This document shows positions 14,623 to 22,073 of a stretch of 23,082 nucleotides of DNA, one piece after another (position 1 is the first letter of the stretch; the number at the start of each line of letters is the position of its first letter). The stretch comes from a virus. Under the pieces are notes generated by a model. That model had not been told where the DNA came from and did not search any database. It saw only the letters and a program-made list of their open reading frames with translations. The DNA lies in the IMG/VR virus record IMGVR_UViG_3300008954_000288, positions 1-23,082 of that record, one strand, 5' to 3'. The translations under genes and the position numbers were made by a program.

Positions 14623-14797
14623 ATTTGAACTTGGATTTTAACTTTCTAATTGTACGTTTAAAAAATCCAGGTGCTACATTAGGAATAAGATTGTAATGTG
14701 ATCTACACCACTTACACATCCCTTCTTCTAATTGAGAAGAATAAGAGCCACATGTTTCACATGTAGGCTGTGTTGGGTAATCTGCAGGCTGTTTCAT
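14621..14797 (-). CDS. 58-aa zinc-ribbon-like protein
   Basis: The frame from ATG 14797 to TAG 14621 encodes C13-x2-C16 (TCETCGS) and C28-x2-C31 (GMCKWCRSH), a four-cysteine zinc site, followed by a basic tail (FKRTIRKLKSKFK). A nucleic-acid- or polymerase-binding miniprotein is plausible. Its start lies next to the stop of the 42-aa gene. Confidence 0.75.
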   Translation of the reverse strand: MKQPADYPTQPTCETCGSYSSQLEEGMCKWCRSHYNLIPNVAPGFFKRTIRKLKSKFK

Positions 14798-14799
14798 AA

Positions 14800-14928
14800 T
14801 TATTTACAGCGCTTACTATTTGGGTGTCTTGTACAACGATATGTACCATGACTAACTGATTTTTTACTAATTCTGTTACCATTGGCATCTCTTCTTTGAG
14901 TTCTGCCTTCAATAAGTGTTTTACTCAT
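14800..14928 (-). CDS. 42-aa basic protein
   Basis: ATG 14928 has GGAAAT upstream. The 42-residue product is very basic (RTQRRDANGNRISKKS) and ends with HPNSKRCK, with two Cys residues in all. It fits between an intergenic gap and the zinc-ribbon gene. Its function is unknown. Confidence 0.65.
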   Translation of the reverse strand: MSKTLIEGRTQRRDANGNRISKKSVSHGTYRCTRHPNSKRCK

Positions 14929-15039
14929 AATATTTCCAAATATAAATTAAATTAAGTGAGAGTTTTTACACACCAGTACTCTCAAACTGGCTAACAAGGC
15001 TGAGGTCTATATGAGGCCTTTGTGTTCTTAAACTAGTTA
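14929..15039. other. intergenic gap with stem-loops
   Basis: This 111-base gap has no gene. It contains GAGAGT/ACTCTC (14958-14963 and 14978-14983, 14-base loop) and an AAGGC/GCCTT pair near 14996-15020. Neither is followed by a U-tract on the minus strand, and neither has the ACGRAGT apex. It may mark a processing site or a weak terminator. Confidence 0.35.
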
Positions 15040-15234
15040 TTAATTTCTTTCTAAATACTCAATGACCATGTCTTGCTTTTCAGCTAGGTCTTCATAGAAT
15101 TTTTGTTTAGTTGTGTAATGTTTAGATTTAGCTCGCTGCACTTGGTCTACTAAGTAGTTATGTATTTCAGTTGCCCAACCTATTTCAACACGATTATCTT
15201 CGTAGTTATGTTTATTATCTCCATAAATAGCCAT
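15040..15234 (-). CDS. 64-aa hypothetical protein
   Basis: ATG 15234 follows AAGGATTAGATT. The product is helical and charged (DQVQRAKSKHYTTKQKFYED), with no recognised motif. It is the last gene of the small-gene run before the gap at 14929-15039. Confidence 0.7.
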   Translation of the reverse strand: MAIYGDNKHNYEDNRVEIGWATEIHNYLVDQVQRAKSKHYTTKQKFYEDLAEKQDMVIEYLERN

Positions 15235-15237
15235 AAT

Positions 15238-15552
15238 CTAATCCTTAATAAACATACCATCTTCTCGAAGATAGCCTGTACGGTCTTTAATTTCATCGTA
15301 AGCTTGTTGTACACAGTTATCAAATTCAACACCTGCTGTTAAGCATACTCCCCTAAGGGTGACATAGATATCTCCTACTGCATCCATCATAGCGTGTCTA
15401 TCGTTACGATTAATAGCATCAATTAATTCAGTAGTTTCTTCCAGTGTTTTAATAGATTGTGTTAATGGATTACCATTCTGTGCAATCTGTCTGTCATAAA
15501 ACCACTGGTCAATCTTCATGTCTGACCATTCATCTAAATTAAATTCACTCAT
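15238..15552 (-). CDS. MazG-like nucleotide pyrophosphohydrolase
   Basis: I start this 104-residue protein at ATG 15552 (MSEFNLDEW), which has AGGAGAG upstream. An in-frame start at 15615 would run deep into the previous gene. The helix LEETTELIDAI gives the E38-E39-x2-E42 motif, and MMDAVGDIYVTL gives D57 and D61, the four-helix metal site of all-alpha NTP pyrophosphohydrolases. Phage MazG proteins hydrolyse (d)NTPs or lower ppGpp-like signals to keep host metabolism active. Which substrate applies here cannot be told. Confidence 0.8.
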   Translation of the reverse strand: MSEFNLDEWSDMKIDQWFYDRQIAQNGNPLTQSIKTLEETTELIDAINRNDRHAMMDAVGDIYVTLRGVCLTAGVEFDNCVQQAYDEIKDRTGYLREDGMFIKD

Positions 15553-15769
15553 TTTTACTCTCCTCTGGTTCGTAATACCAGTATTTCTGGCTGGTGTTGT
15601 AATGAAATAAGCCATAGTAGTTACCTATTAAAGTTTCTTCACCTACCTTCCAACGACCATAAGCACCATCCATACCGAGGAACTTCATGCTAGTAGGATT
15701 ATCATTAGAGTCACGCATTACTACTTTATCCCCTTTAGGGATGTTATATTGTTTAACTGATTCAGTCAT
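15545..15769 (-). CDS. 74-aa hypothetical protein, beta-rich
   Basis: The product has a beta-barrel-like rhythm, with KGDKVVMRDSNDNPTSMKF followed by many aromatic residues (YYGLFHYNTSQKYWYYEP). This is reminiscent of small SH3- or KOW-like phage proteins but not assignable. It overlaps the MazG start by 8 bases and starts in an ATGA overlap. Confidence 0.75.
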   Translation of the reverse strand: MTESVKQYNIPKGDKVVMRDSNDNPTSMKFLGMDGAYGRWKVGEETLIGNYYGLFHYNTSQKYWYYEPEESKNE

Positions 15770-15951
15770 GAGGTTAACTCCACCATGTAGTTATAAAATT
15801 TATCTATTTCCCAGTCATCAGATTCACCATCTTCAATTTCAGATAGCATTAAATCAAATGCATCTTCGATGTTGTCTTTATGTTTAGGAAACTTTTTAAT
15901 AGTAGCTTGGGCATCAGTAAATGCTTGGTGTATGTTTGCTGGATAGCTCAT
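15766..15951 (-). CDS. 61-aa acidic hypothetical protein
   Basis: This is a small acidic helical protein (MLSEIEDGESDDWEIDKFY). ATGA overlaps at both ends tie it to its neighbours. No motif is recognised. Confidence 0.7.
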   Translation of the reverse strand: MSYPANIHQAFTDAQATIKKFPKHKDNIEDAFDLMLSEIEDGESDDWEIDKFYNYMVELTS

Positions 15952-16130
15952 AGTTTCTCTTCTAAGTAATCAATTATAGCATCTTGCATATCTAGCAGCT
16001 CTCTACTATTCATTTCAACAGTTTTAAGTAGTCTTGTAACTGTAATGTAGTCTTCACTAGGATTTTCAATTTCTAGTAATAGATCTCTTACATTAAAAGC
16101 TTTATCTAGTATTTCATTTAAGTTACTCAT
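15948..16130 (-). CDS. 60-aa helical protein
   Basis: ATG 16130 is preferred over an in-frame ATG at 16148 because it has GGAG upstream and forms an ATGA overlap with the preceding stop. The product is one or two amphipathic acidic helices. Its function is unknown. Confidence 0.7.
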   Translation of the reverse strand: MSNLNEILDKAFNVRDLLLEIENPSEDYITVTRLLKTVEMNSRELLDMQDAIIDYLEEKL

Positions 16131-16399
16131 TGAACTACTCCAGGACATTCCATAGGGTTATCAGCAGTGCATTCTCTAACAGTAGGACTATCGCCAGTCC
16201 CGTAAGGATCAGTAGTCCTCTGTATGTGATAACATTCTTGGCAGTATTCACCTTCTTCTTCAACTTTTGCCCATTCTTCATAGTCATCCTTGTCTTTAGC
16301 TAATTTAGCTTTAGCATAGTCATCAAAATCAGGTTCTTGGTCACGCATGAATTCATCATGCTCTTGCTCATCAATAAGTTGTTGTTTAACTCTTCCCAT
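16127..16399 (-). CDS. acidic protein with C-terminal zinc-ribbon-like cysteines
   Basis: ATG 16399 (MGRVKQQ) is chosen, with GGAG ten bases upstream; a GTG at 16414 is also possible. The 90-residue product has an acidic helical half (DEFMRDQEPDFDDYAKAK). Four Cys follow (YCQECYH, then ECTADNPMECPG), as in a small zinc site. No family is recognised. Confidence 0.65.
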   Translation of the reverse strand: MGRVKQQLIDEQEHDEFMRDQEPDFDDYAKAKLAKDKDDYEEWAKVEEEGEYCQECYHIQRTTDPYGTGDSPTVRECTADNPMECPGVVQ

Positions 16400-16595
16400 A
16401 CTGGTAGTCTCCACGATTACGCTTTACAGAAAGTGTTCTAGTTTTAGTTTCGTATTTACGAAAGCCTACTTGTTCTTCAGGAGGTTGACCATCTAAATCT
16501 TCAAGTAATGTGTCTATAGTTGTTTTTACATTTGAGTAACCAGCATTATCTTGGTCACTACAATATGACATGTATTCATTAAAAGCATTGCTCAT
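16386..16595 (-). CDS. 69-aa hypothetical protein
   Basis: ATG 16595 follows AGGAGAATATT. The product has an acidic first half and a basic C-terminus (KTRTLSVKRNRGDYQYGKS). No recognised motif. It overlaps the next gene. Confidence 0.65.
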   Translation of the reverse strand: MSNAFNEYMSYCSDQDNAGYSNVKTTIDTLLEDLDGQPPEEQVGFRKYETKTRTLSVKRNRGDYQYGKS

Positions 16596-16604
16596 AATAT
16601 TCTC

Positions 16605-16769
16605 CTATTTTTCAAATTTAGTTTTAAAGTGTGTGAAATTTGCAGGGTCTTGTTTAATGACTCTACGATTAATATCTTTGTTGATTTCAATAGCCATTAC
16701 AAGACCATAACTAATTATAACTACTCCAATTGTAGCAATTACCAGTGTAAATATAGTAAAGGTATCCAT
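16605..16769 (-). CDS. 54-aa single-span membrane protein
   Basis: ATG 16769 follows AAGGAGTTTAATT, and the frame ends at TAG 16605. Residues about 4-27 form one hydrophobic helix (FTIFTLVIATIGVVIISYG), followed by a charged cytoplasmic-type tail (EINKDINRRVIKQD). A small inner-membrane protein of the early/middle region is likely. Such proteins may modify the host envelope or exclude other phages, but this is inference. Confidence 0.75.
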   Translation of the reverse strand: MDTFTIFTLVIATIGVVIISYGLVMAIEINKDINRRVIKQDPANFTHFKTKFEK

Positions 16770-16771
16770 AA

Positions 16772-17128
16772 TTAAACTCCTTCTATTCCTTGTGTAGGGT
16801 AAATTTCAAATTCATAGGCTGTACCTAAATGGTCTTCATAATCTCCAAATTCCTCACCTAATCTTACAATAGCACTTGTGTGTGTTAGACCGTCAGGATC
16901 TAATATTTCAGCCATTGTGTTTCTGTCTTGTAAGAAACCAGTAATTTTCTGTACATCTGTGTAACTGTCATACCATTTCCAATCTTCTAGTAAGTATGTA
17001 GTATGAGTACTCTCAGGAAATAGGTCAGTAGGGTATTTAGAATCCCACCATTCATCTTTTAGTAAGTTTTCAAATTCTTTAGTATACCCATTAGGAACTA
17101 CTAACCATACTGCACTTCTATAACCCAT
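16772..17128 (-). CDS. MGYRS-type phage protein, function unknown
   Basis: The 118-residue product begins MGYRSAVWLVVP, an opening I recognise from a widespread small phage protein of unknown role. It is rich in Trp, Tyr and acidic residues, and ends in a strand-like AYEFEIYPTQGIEGV. It sits in the packed small-gene run. Confidence 0.75.
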   Translation of the reverse strand: MGYRSAVWLVVPNGYTKEFENLLKDEWWDSKYPTDLFPESTHTTYLLEDWKWYDSYTDVQKITGFLQDRNTMAEILDPDGLTHTSAIVRLGEEFGDYEDHLGTAYEFEIYPTQGIEGV

Positions 17129-17130
17129 TT

Positions 17131-17322
17131 CTAATCTCTAAAGTTTTTAGTAATACGCTTATGAGTTAGCCCACACTCCTGACACTCATAAATAATATAT
17201 GAAGGTGCTTTAATACCATCACCTTCTGTTTCTTTAGTTTTTTTAAGGGTGTCTGTTTTACATGCATGACACTTACGTTTATGTTCAATCATATTGTCAT
17301 AAATAAATGAATAATTTAACAT
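17131..17322 (-). CDS. 63-aa zinc-ribbon protein
   Basis: Two CxxC knuckles, CHAC (near residues 18-21) and CQEC (near 47-50, YECQECGLTHKR), about 28 residues apart make a typical zinc ribbon. Similar miniproteins bind nucleic acid or RNA polymerase. ATG 17322 follows AGGAATTAAC. Confidence 0.75.
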   Translation of the reverse strand: MLNYSFIYDNMIEHKRKCHACKTDTLKKTKETEGDGIKAPSYIIYECQECGLTHKRITKNFRD

Positions 17323-17325
17323 TAG

Positions 17326-17607
17326 TTAATTCCTATGTTGTGAACCACATAAAGGCTCTGTTTTACAATGATGTGTACATTCTGAAGCATAACATTCCCC
17401 ACCATTATCTGGTGTTATAGAATTAAAACATTCAGGTTGTGTTCTACCATCTTCAAATCCTGCTGAGTATGCTGTATCTACTTGTTGTTTACTTACAGCA
17501 ATACCTATCCTATTAATTTTCTTTCCTATATGTCGCATTCCTTGCAGGAATGCTACTGTACCTATAATAGAAGTTATGATAGCTAGTTGCCATATTTCAA
17601 TTTGCAT
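17326..17607 (-). CDS. membrane-anchored Cys-rich protein
   Basis: Residues about 5-24 form an N-terminal transmembrane helix (IWQLAIITSIIGTVAFLQG), followed by a basic stretch. The C-terminal part carries five Cys residues and several His (ECYASECTHHCKTEPLC), which could bind zinc. The basic side after the helix suggests a cytoplasmic C-terminus. Its function is unknown. ATG 17607 uses GAGG inside the end of the preceding gene. Confidence 0.7.
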   Translation of the reverse strand: MQIEIWQLAIITSIIGTVAFLQGMRHIGKKINRIGIAVSKQQVDTAYSAGFEDGRTQPECFNSITPDNGGECYASECTHHCKTEPLCGSQHRN

Positions 17608-17609
17608 AG

Positions 17610-17861
17610 TTAGTCCTCATCAAAGTTTATAATTGTGTGTTCTGGTTCTAGAAGTAAGAAGGTTTGATTCACTTGGTTATTTAGATAAAAAGTGTGTTCT
17701 TCTCCAAATTCAAAACCATGATTACAATATACCTTACGTGAACCTGGGTGCCCTTTTGAAGTACTAACTACTACATGCTTTGTAAATTCACATTTCCCTC
17801 TATCAGTGGGAATTAGTAATCCCATTCCAGGAACAATATCAAATATATCAATAGCATTCAT
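17610..17861 (-). CDS. 83-aa hypothetical protein, beta-rich
   Basis: The product looks like a compact beta protein (GMGLLIPTDRGKCEFTKHVVV, then HTFYLNNQVNQTFLLLEP), with no recognised motif. It starts in an ATGA overlap with the helicase stop, so it is translationally coupled. Confidence 0.7.
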   Translation of the reverse strand: MNAIDIFDIVPGMGLLIPTDRGKCEFTKHVVVSTSKGHPGSRKVYCNHGFEFGEEHTFYLNNQVNQTFLLLEPEHTIINFDED

Positions 17862-19246
17862 CTAACTAATACTAACTGTTGCAGTGCTCGTGTACATGCT
17901 ACATAATATAAGTTATCTTCCTGTTGCTGTTCCCATTCCACATTTGTTCTTGTTTTTAGATAATCACAAATATCAGGATTAATGAAGAATACTGTGTCTG
18001 TTTCTAAACCCTTACTTGCATGAATTGTCATTAACTTTCTCTTACTTGCACTATCTTCGTGTAACTTCATAGATTTAATAAAAGTTTTAACTTCTGCAAT
18101 TGTGTTGCATCTATCTAAGATAGCAAAAATACCTGAGTATCTGTCATTTAATGCAGCAGTGTTCCAGTTCTTAGATTCATAAATCTGAAGTATCTTATGA
18201 TACTGTGCTTTTGTGTTATCAATTAATGTGTCAATACGACTATTTGTCTTCAGTAGTGGCTTTAGTTCTTTCTCTAATTGAGCTATAAACATTCTACCAA
18301 TTGAGAATTTAATATCTTTCTTGATAAACTGGTAAGCTAGTTTAATCAGTGAAGAATTAGTTCTACTAATAATAAAACAGTCATCAGGGTATTGTATACT
18401 ATGTGCGTATTTTTGCTGTAATACTCCTCCTGTCTTTTGACTAGTGATATGAGGAACTCTACTATGTACTATTGATAGTATTTCCTGAGGACATCTAAAA
18501 CTCTCATACATAGGATATTCTTTAGGATTGTATCCTTGTTTAATTAGATCAATAGCATGAGGATCACTACCTCTAAATCCATAAATAGCTTGATGAGCAT
18601 CTCCTACAAATACTATCTTGTTTGTTGGTATACAATTCAAGAACTTAATTTGTTGAGGATTTAAATCCTGGCACTCATCTACAAGTACCATATCGTACTT
18701 TTCTGTTTTCATTCCTAATCGCATAGGGTATTCCAACATTTCATCACCACTAATTTCAGTAGTGTGCATTAATCCCTGTTTCAGGAATACTTTAGCATCT
18801 TCAATTAGATTAGAAGCAATATTAAATCTATCACACGTTGCTTCCCATGATTTATCACTGGCATTACCTCCTAGTGTCATGTGCTTTTGTGCAAGATTTG
18901 CAGCTACATCATAGTTAAATAGCTTTGAATATTTTTTAAAATTTACTTTACTAGATTTAAATTTACTGTGTTGTTTCAACATAGAAAGGCCTAGTGAGTT
19001 GAAAGTCTTACAACTCCAACCCATAGGTAACTTATCAACTACATCATTTACAATTGCCTTATTAAACGCTAAATATAGCCCATTACTAGTTGTATTAGCT
19101 AATTGCATAAGTACAGAAGTCTTTCCTGATCCTGCTACAGCATTCACAATAATCGCAGATTCCGTACTATTAATAATATCTTGCTGCTCTTGAGTAAAGT
19201 TTATAGCAGGTGCAGAACTGCCAAAATTAAATGCAAAATTATTCAT
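17858..19246 (-). CDS. superfamily 1 DNA helicase, UvrD/Rep-like
   Basis: The 462-residue protein shows the SF1 motif series in order: FTQEQQDIIN (Q motif); AVAGSGKT (Walker A, K42); DMVLVDECQDLNPQQ (D190-E191); VFVGDAHQAIYGFRGSD (motif III); ESFRCP (IV); MTIHASKGLETDTVFF (V); and LYYVACTRALQQLVLV (VI). It is shorter than UvrD (about 720 residues), so the 1B/2B subdomains are reduced, as in compact phage helicases such as Dda. I saw no DnaB-type replicative helicase in the window, so this and the primase ATPase are the candidates for unwinding at the fork. It is part of the run downstream of 19621. Confidence 0.92.
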   Translation of the reverse strand: MNNFAFNFGSSAPAINFTQEQQDIINSTESAIIVNAVAGSGKTSVLMQLANTTSNGLYLAFNKAIVNDVVDKLPMGWSCKTFNSLGLSMLKQHSKFKSSKVNFKKYSKLFNYDVAANLAQKHMTLGGNASDKSWEATCDRFNIASNLIEDAKVFLKQGLMHTTEISGDEMLEYPMRLGMKTEKYDMVLVDECQDLNPQQIKFLNCIPTNKIVFVGDAHQAIYGFRGSDPHAIDLIKQGYNPKEYPMYESFRCPQEILSIVHSRVPHITSQKTGGVLQQKYAHSIQYPDDCFIISRTNSSLIKLAYQFIKKDIKFSIGRMFIAQLEKELKPLLKTNSRIDTLIDNTKAQYHKILQIYESKNWNTAALNDRYSGIFAILDRCNTIAEVKTFIKSMKLHEDSASKRKLMTIHASKGLETDTVFFINPDICDYLKTRTNVEWEQQQEDNLYYVACTRALQQLVLVR

Positions 19247-19445
19247 GTAACATCCTTTCAGTCATATGTAAGTCATTTTGTCTTCTTGCCTGACACATTG
19301 TAGGATTATGTAATCCTTCTACTAGAGTCCCATATTTCTCAATAGAGAGTAGATTAAGTCTACACCCCTGTCTAGTATGATTTATACATCCTAAATGGGT
19401 ACAATGCTTAATTTCAAAGTGTGAGTAGTGAAGTTTAGATGACAT
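19239..19445 (-). CDS. 68-aa Cys/His-rich protein
   Basis: The product holds four Cys and several His (KHCTHLGCINHTRQGC, later MCQARRQ) in a pattern compatible with a zinc site. It overlaps the helicase start by 8 bases. The ATG at 19445 has no strong ribosome site but lies about 12 bases from a predicted sigma70 start point. Confidence 0.6.
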   Translation of the reverse strand: MSSKLHYSHFEIKHCTHLGCINHTRQGCRLNLLSIEKYGTLVEGLHNPTMCQARRQNDLHMTERMLHE

Positions 19446-19463
19446 TGTGTGTTTTCAATATTA

Positions 19464-19492
19464 ATTATAGCAGTTAGTCTTTCGTCTAACAA
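19464..19492 (-). promoter_or_regulatory. sigma70-type promoter candidate before the helicase operon
   Basis: In the transcription sense TTGTTA (-35, four of six) and TATAAT (-10, six of six) are 17 bases apart. Transcription would begin near 19457, just before the 68-aa gene and the helicase. It would let host polymerase transcribe the middle genes. The AT-rich background makes chance matches possible. Confidence 0.4.
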
Positions 19493-19621
19493 TTATTCGA
19501 AATCTACAGAAGTAAAGTAAATTGTTGCTTTTTTAGCTTCAAATGGGATATCTAAATGTTGGCATAGTTGTACCCAACAATCCCCTATAAAGTCTTGTTT
19601 AAAAATAATTAATTGTTGCAT
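19493..19621 (-). CDS. 42-aa hypothetical protein
   Basis: ATG 19621 follows AAGGAAATGA, and the frame ends at TAA 19493. The product (beginning MQQLIIFKQDFIGDCWVQLC) is of mixed character with two Cys residues; no family is recognised. It is the first gene after the hairpin element at 19649-19665, with a leader of only about 25 bases, which supports it as real. Confidence 0.65.
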   Translation of the reverse strand: MQQLIIFKQDFIGDCWVQLCQHLDIPFEAKKATIYFTSVDFE

Positions 19622-19648
19622 TTCATTTCCTTTTTATTAATTCACATT

Positions 19649-19665
19649 AGTGGACGGAGTCCACT
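19649..19665 (-). promoter_or_regulatory. hairpin promoter-like element M3 (GGA loop)
   Basis: AGTGGAC-GGA-GTCCACT on the plus strand gives a 7-bp stem, a 3-nt loop and the apex ACGGAGT. In the transcription sense it is followed by AATG, as at 1495. It lies just behind the terminator of the RNA polymerase gene and just before the small gene at 19621, where a new transcription unit is expected to begin. Confidence 0.6.
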
Positions 19666-19692
19666 TCGTACTTTCAACCACCAACTCATAAT

Positions 19693-19728
19693 AAAAAAAA
19701 TAACCCCCTATACCTTACGGCATAGGGG
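19693..19728 (-). terminator. factor-independent terminator after RNA polymerase gene
   Basis: In the RNA sense CCCCTATGCC-GTAA-GGTATAGGGG forms a 10-bp stem (one G-U pair) with a tetraloop, followed by GTTA and a run of eight U residues. It begins six bases after the RNA polymerase stop codon. It separates the early polymerase unit from the middle operon. Confidence 0.9.
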
Positions 19729-19734
19729 ATTTTG

Positions 19735-21510
19735 TTAACTTAACATGTATTGACTACTTAGAATATCAACATCTAAATCATTAGACGCTTTAGTAACTGG
19801 TACATGATGTCCTTTTAACTCACTAAGGATATCACTCAATAGATTACTTCTAGCTATTTCAGCCATAATCTCTTTATACATACCTGTTACTGTTCTTAAG
19901 TAATTAGGGTGGAATACAAAGCAATCATGGATATGTACTAATTCAAAGTCTGCACGTCTTACCATTTCTCTAGCTATATAACCATCAACACTGTGAACAA
20001 TGTTAGCTACAAGGCTTCTATAGTTATTACTAGGTGTTTGCTTAGCGTATCTATAAGTAAACGTTCTATGGTTTAACTCATCTACTTCAATACGAGTATC
20101 AGTCATTTCCATAACTTTAACTTTAGCAACATGCCCATCTGGTAGAGTCCACTGATGTACATCAGCATCGTAGTTCCAGAAGTCATTGATAGTAGACATC
20201 ATAGCTTCAGCACCTTCAAAAGAATCATCTAATACTTTATAGAATACTTCTAACTGTTCCTCTGTAAAGGTATTAGCAGGATTAGCTTGTGAATTATAGT
20301 AATGAGTCATGATAGGCTTCTTAACTAACTTTCTATCAACAGTATTATTTAAGTGCTTATTCATTTCATCAGCTACCATTTCGTAAAGGTCTTCACGTTT
20401 ACCTGTATCAACCATATTACAAGCTTTAGCAGTCTTCTTACAGCCTGTAAGCGCTGCCATAACCTGTAAACCACTAGCTGTAGCATCTAAGGACATTGTA
20501 TAACCTGTAGCTTTACCATCTAAGGTATCTTGATAAGCTCTAATAGCCTTTCTACCTAAGATAGGTTCATCCCAATCTTTAGTTTCAAAGGTATCATTCT
20601 GAGCATTAAACCACTGTATACGTTCTCTCCAAGTTAACTTATCATGTCCTGCATGATTAGCAATAGCTATCTTAAGGTTAACAAGTTTAGTAATAACTTC
20701 TTTATTATGAAGAGATAACAAAGCTTTACCATATTCATTAGATTGAATATTAAGGTCATAGCCACTGCTGTAACTACGCCCACGCTTATCAAATCTCCAT
20801 ACAAAGTAGAAAGGCATACCAATATACTCTGATGCTATTGTTAAGAACTGATCAGGATCCATAGCAATATTACTATTAGTTTCATTTAGTAACACATCTG
20901 GGTCTATCTCCCATGGTACTGTCTGTAATTTATTTAAAGCATCTAAGGCTTGAGGTTCTTCATGGTGATTACCCTTACCAAGCAGTACACTCTTTTGTTC
21001 GAATAACCAGCCACCAGTATTGTTGTCTACCCATTCTTGAGGTACTTCTTTCATAGGCGGTAAGAACTGAAGCATATCTAGTTTATGCCTAGTATCAGTT
21101 TCTACTATCAATTTAGGTTTAACCTCTGTACCATCTGTATACAGCAGGATGTCAAATAAGCCTGTATTAGCTGTTACTGCTAATAACTCTGCACCAGTCT
21201 TAACTGCATCAACAGGGTTTCTCATACCTACATCAAAGCCTATAGAAGTAGCTGGGTCTTGAATAGGACGCTGTCTATCAGTCTTAAGAATGTTATAAAA
21301 GATAGCATTAACTACTTTATTAGTTTTCTTTAGGTGTTTAATACGTAGGTTCTTAGAATCATAGTACTTAGCACTTCTATAATTAGATACTGCTTGTAGT
21401 ACATCCATGTATAACTTAACTGGTAATTCTCTGTTAAGGTCTTCTAAGATAATGCTTTGAGTTTGTTGCTTGCTATATTGTTGTTCTGTTTGTAATTGAT
21501 TAGTTTCCAT
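19735..21510 (-). CDS. T7-type single-subunit RNA polymerase, unsplit
   Basis: The 591-residue protein aligns by eye with the T7 RNA polymerase catalytic core: DKRGR (241-245) for the T7 DxxGR motif; D342 in SLDATASGLQ for D537; R393-x3-K397 and Y405 in KLVKKPIMTHYYNS for R627, K631 and Y639; H506 in NIVHSVDG for H784; and D529 in HIHDCF for D812. All catalytic residues are present. T7 has 883 residues; here only about 145 precede the region matching the T7 start of the core, so the N-terminal promoter-binding domain is much reduced, as in N4 polymerases. N4 splits this enzyme into two chains (RNAP1, RNAP2); here it is one. AGAGGATAGT precedes ATG 21510. It probably transcribes middle genes. 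Confidence 0.92.
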   Translation of the reverse strand: METNQLQTEQQYSKQQTQSIILEDLNRELPVKLYMDVLQAVSNYRSAKYYDSKNLRIKHLKKTNKVVNAIFYNILKTDRQRPIQDPATSIGFDVGMRNPVDAVKTGAELLAVTANTGLFDILLYTDGTEVKPKLIVETDTRHKLDMLQFLPPMKEVPQEWVDNNTGGWLFEQKSVLLGKGNHHEEPQALDALNKLQTVPWEIDPDVLLNETNSNIAMDPDQFLTIASEYIGMPFYFVWRFDKRGRSYSSGYDLNIQSNEYGKALLSLHNKEVITKLVNLKIAIANHAGHDKLTWRERIQWFNAQNDTFETKDWDEPILGRKAIRAYQDTLDGKATGYTMSLDATASGLQVMAALTGCKKTAKACNMVDTGKREDLYEMVADEMNKHLNNTVDRKLVKKPIMTHYYNSQANPANTFTEEQLEVFYKVLDDSFEGAEAMMSTINDFWNYDADVHQWTLPDGHVAKVKVMEMTDTRIEVDELNHRTFTYRYAKQTPSNNYRSLVANIVHSVDGYIAREMVRRADFELVHIHDCFVFHPNYLRTVTGMYKEIMAEIARSNLLSDILSELKGHHVPVTKASNDLDVDILSSQYMLS

Positions 21511-21534
21511 ACTATCCTCTGTTTGTTAATTAAT

Positions 21535-21574
21535 AAAAAAAATATAAACCTTAAGAGCTATGACACTCTTAAGG
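21535..21574 (-). terminator. terminator between early gene and RNA polymerase gene
   Basis: CCTTAAGAG (21549-21557) and CTCTTAAGG (21566-21574) form a perfect 9-bp stem with an 8-base loop. In the RNA sense it is followed by UUUAUA and eight U residues. It begins 13 bases after the stop of the 154-aa early gene. The polymerase gene has no promoter element of its own after it, so partial read-through would set its level. Confidence 0.75.
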
Positions 21575-21586
21575 CTTAATTAGATG

Positions 21587-22051
21587 TTACAAGTTACCTA
21601 CAAGTACTTGTGCATCTGCAGTTGTTAGATGTTTAACAACCTGTTCTGGTTTAACAGCCTCTAACTCTGTCATCATATTACTAATTGTTAGAGCTTTCTG
21701 CTCTTCAGAACTAGTTTCAGTTAGTTCATTATCATAGTAATTGATAAAACCCATACCAACGTATTTACCAGCGTGCTCACCTTTAACAGGTTTAACTTTA
21801 ACTTGGAAGTTAGTATATACCTTGCCATTAACTTTCCTAGGCTTGGTAGTAGTGAACAATACATCGTTAGTTAGATTATTAGTAATAATCTTAAGTACTA
21901 AGTCTGTATTAAGTACGTTAGCTGTTGCCTCACTGTTAGGTGTGAAAACACAACTTCTTTCATCATCTAAATAGATGTTGTAGTACTCTTGGTTGTTTTG
22001 CTTTTTAGTGTTTTTAGTCTCTGCAGACTTATCAACTAATGTTATAGCCAT
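21587..22051 (-). CDS. 154-aa early protein, unknown
   Basis: ATG 22051 follows AAGGAAATAAAATC. The protein is mixed alpha/beta with Lys- and Thr-rich strands (KVNGKVYTNFQVKVKPVKG) and a helical C-terminus (ISNMMTELEAVKPEQVVKHL). The strand-rich centre could be an OB-like barrel, but I cannot support a family. Its mRNA leader can form a pseudoknot (22074-22126), so its translation may be regulated. It lies directly before the RNA polymerase in the early unit. Confidence 0.75.
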   Translation of the reverse strand: MAITLVDKSAETKNTKKQNNQEYYNIYLDDERSCVFTPNSEATANVLNTDLVLKIITNNLTNDVLFTTTKPRKVNGKVYTNFQVKVKPVKGEHAGKYVGMGFINYYDNELTETSSEEQKALTISNMMTELEAVKPEQVVKHLTTADAQVLVGNL

Positions 22052-22073
22052 GATTTTATTTCCTTATGAAATT

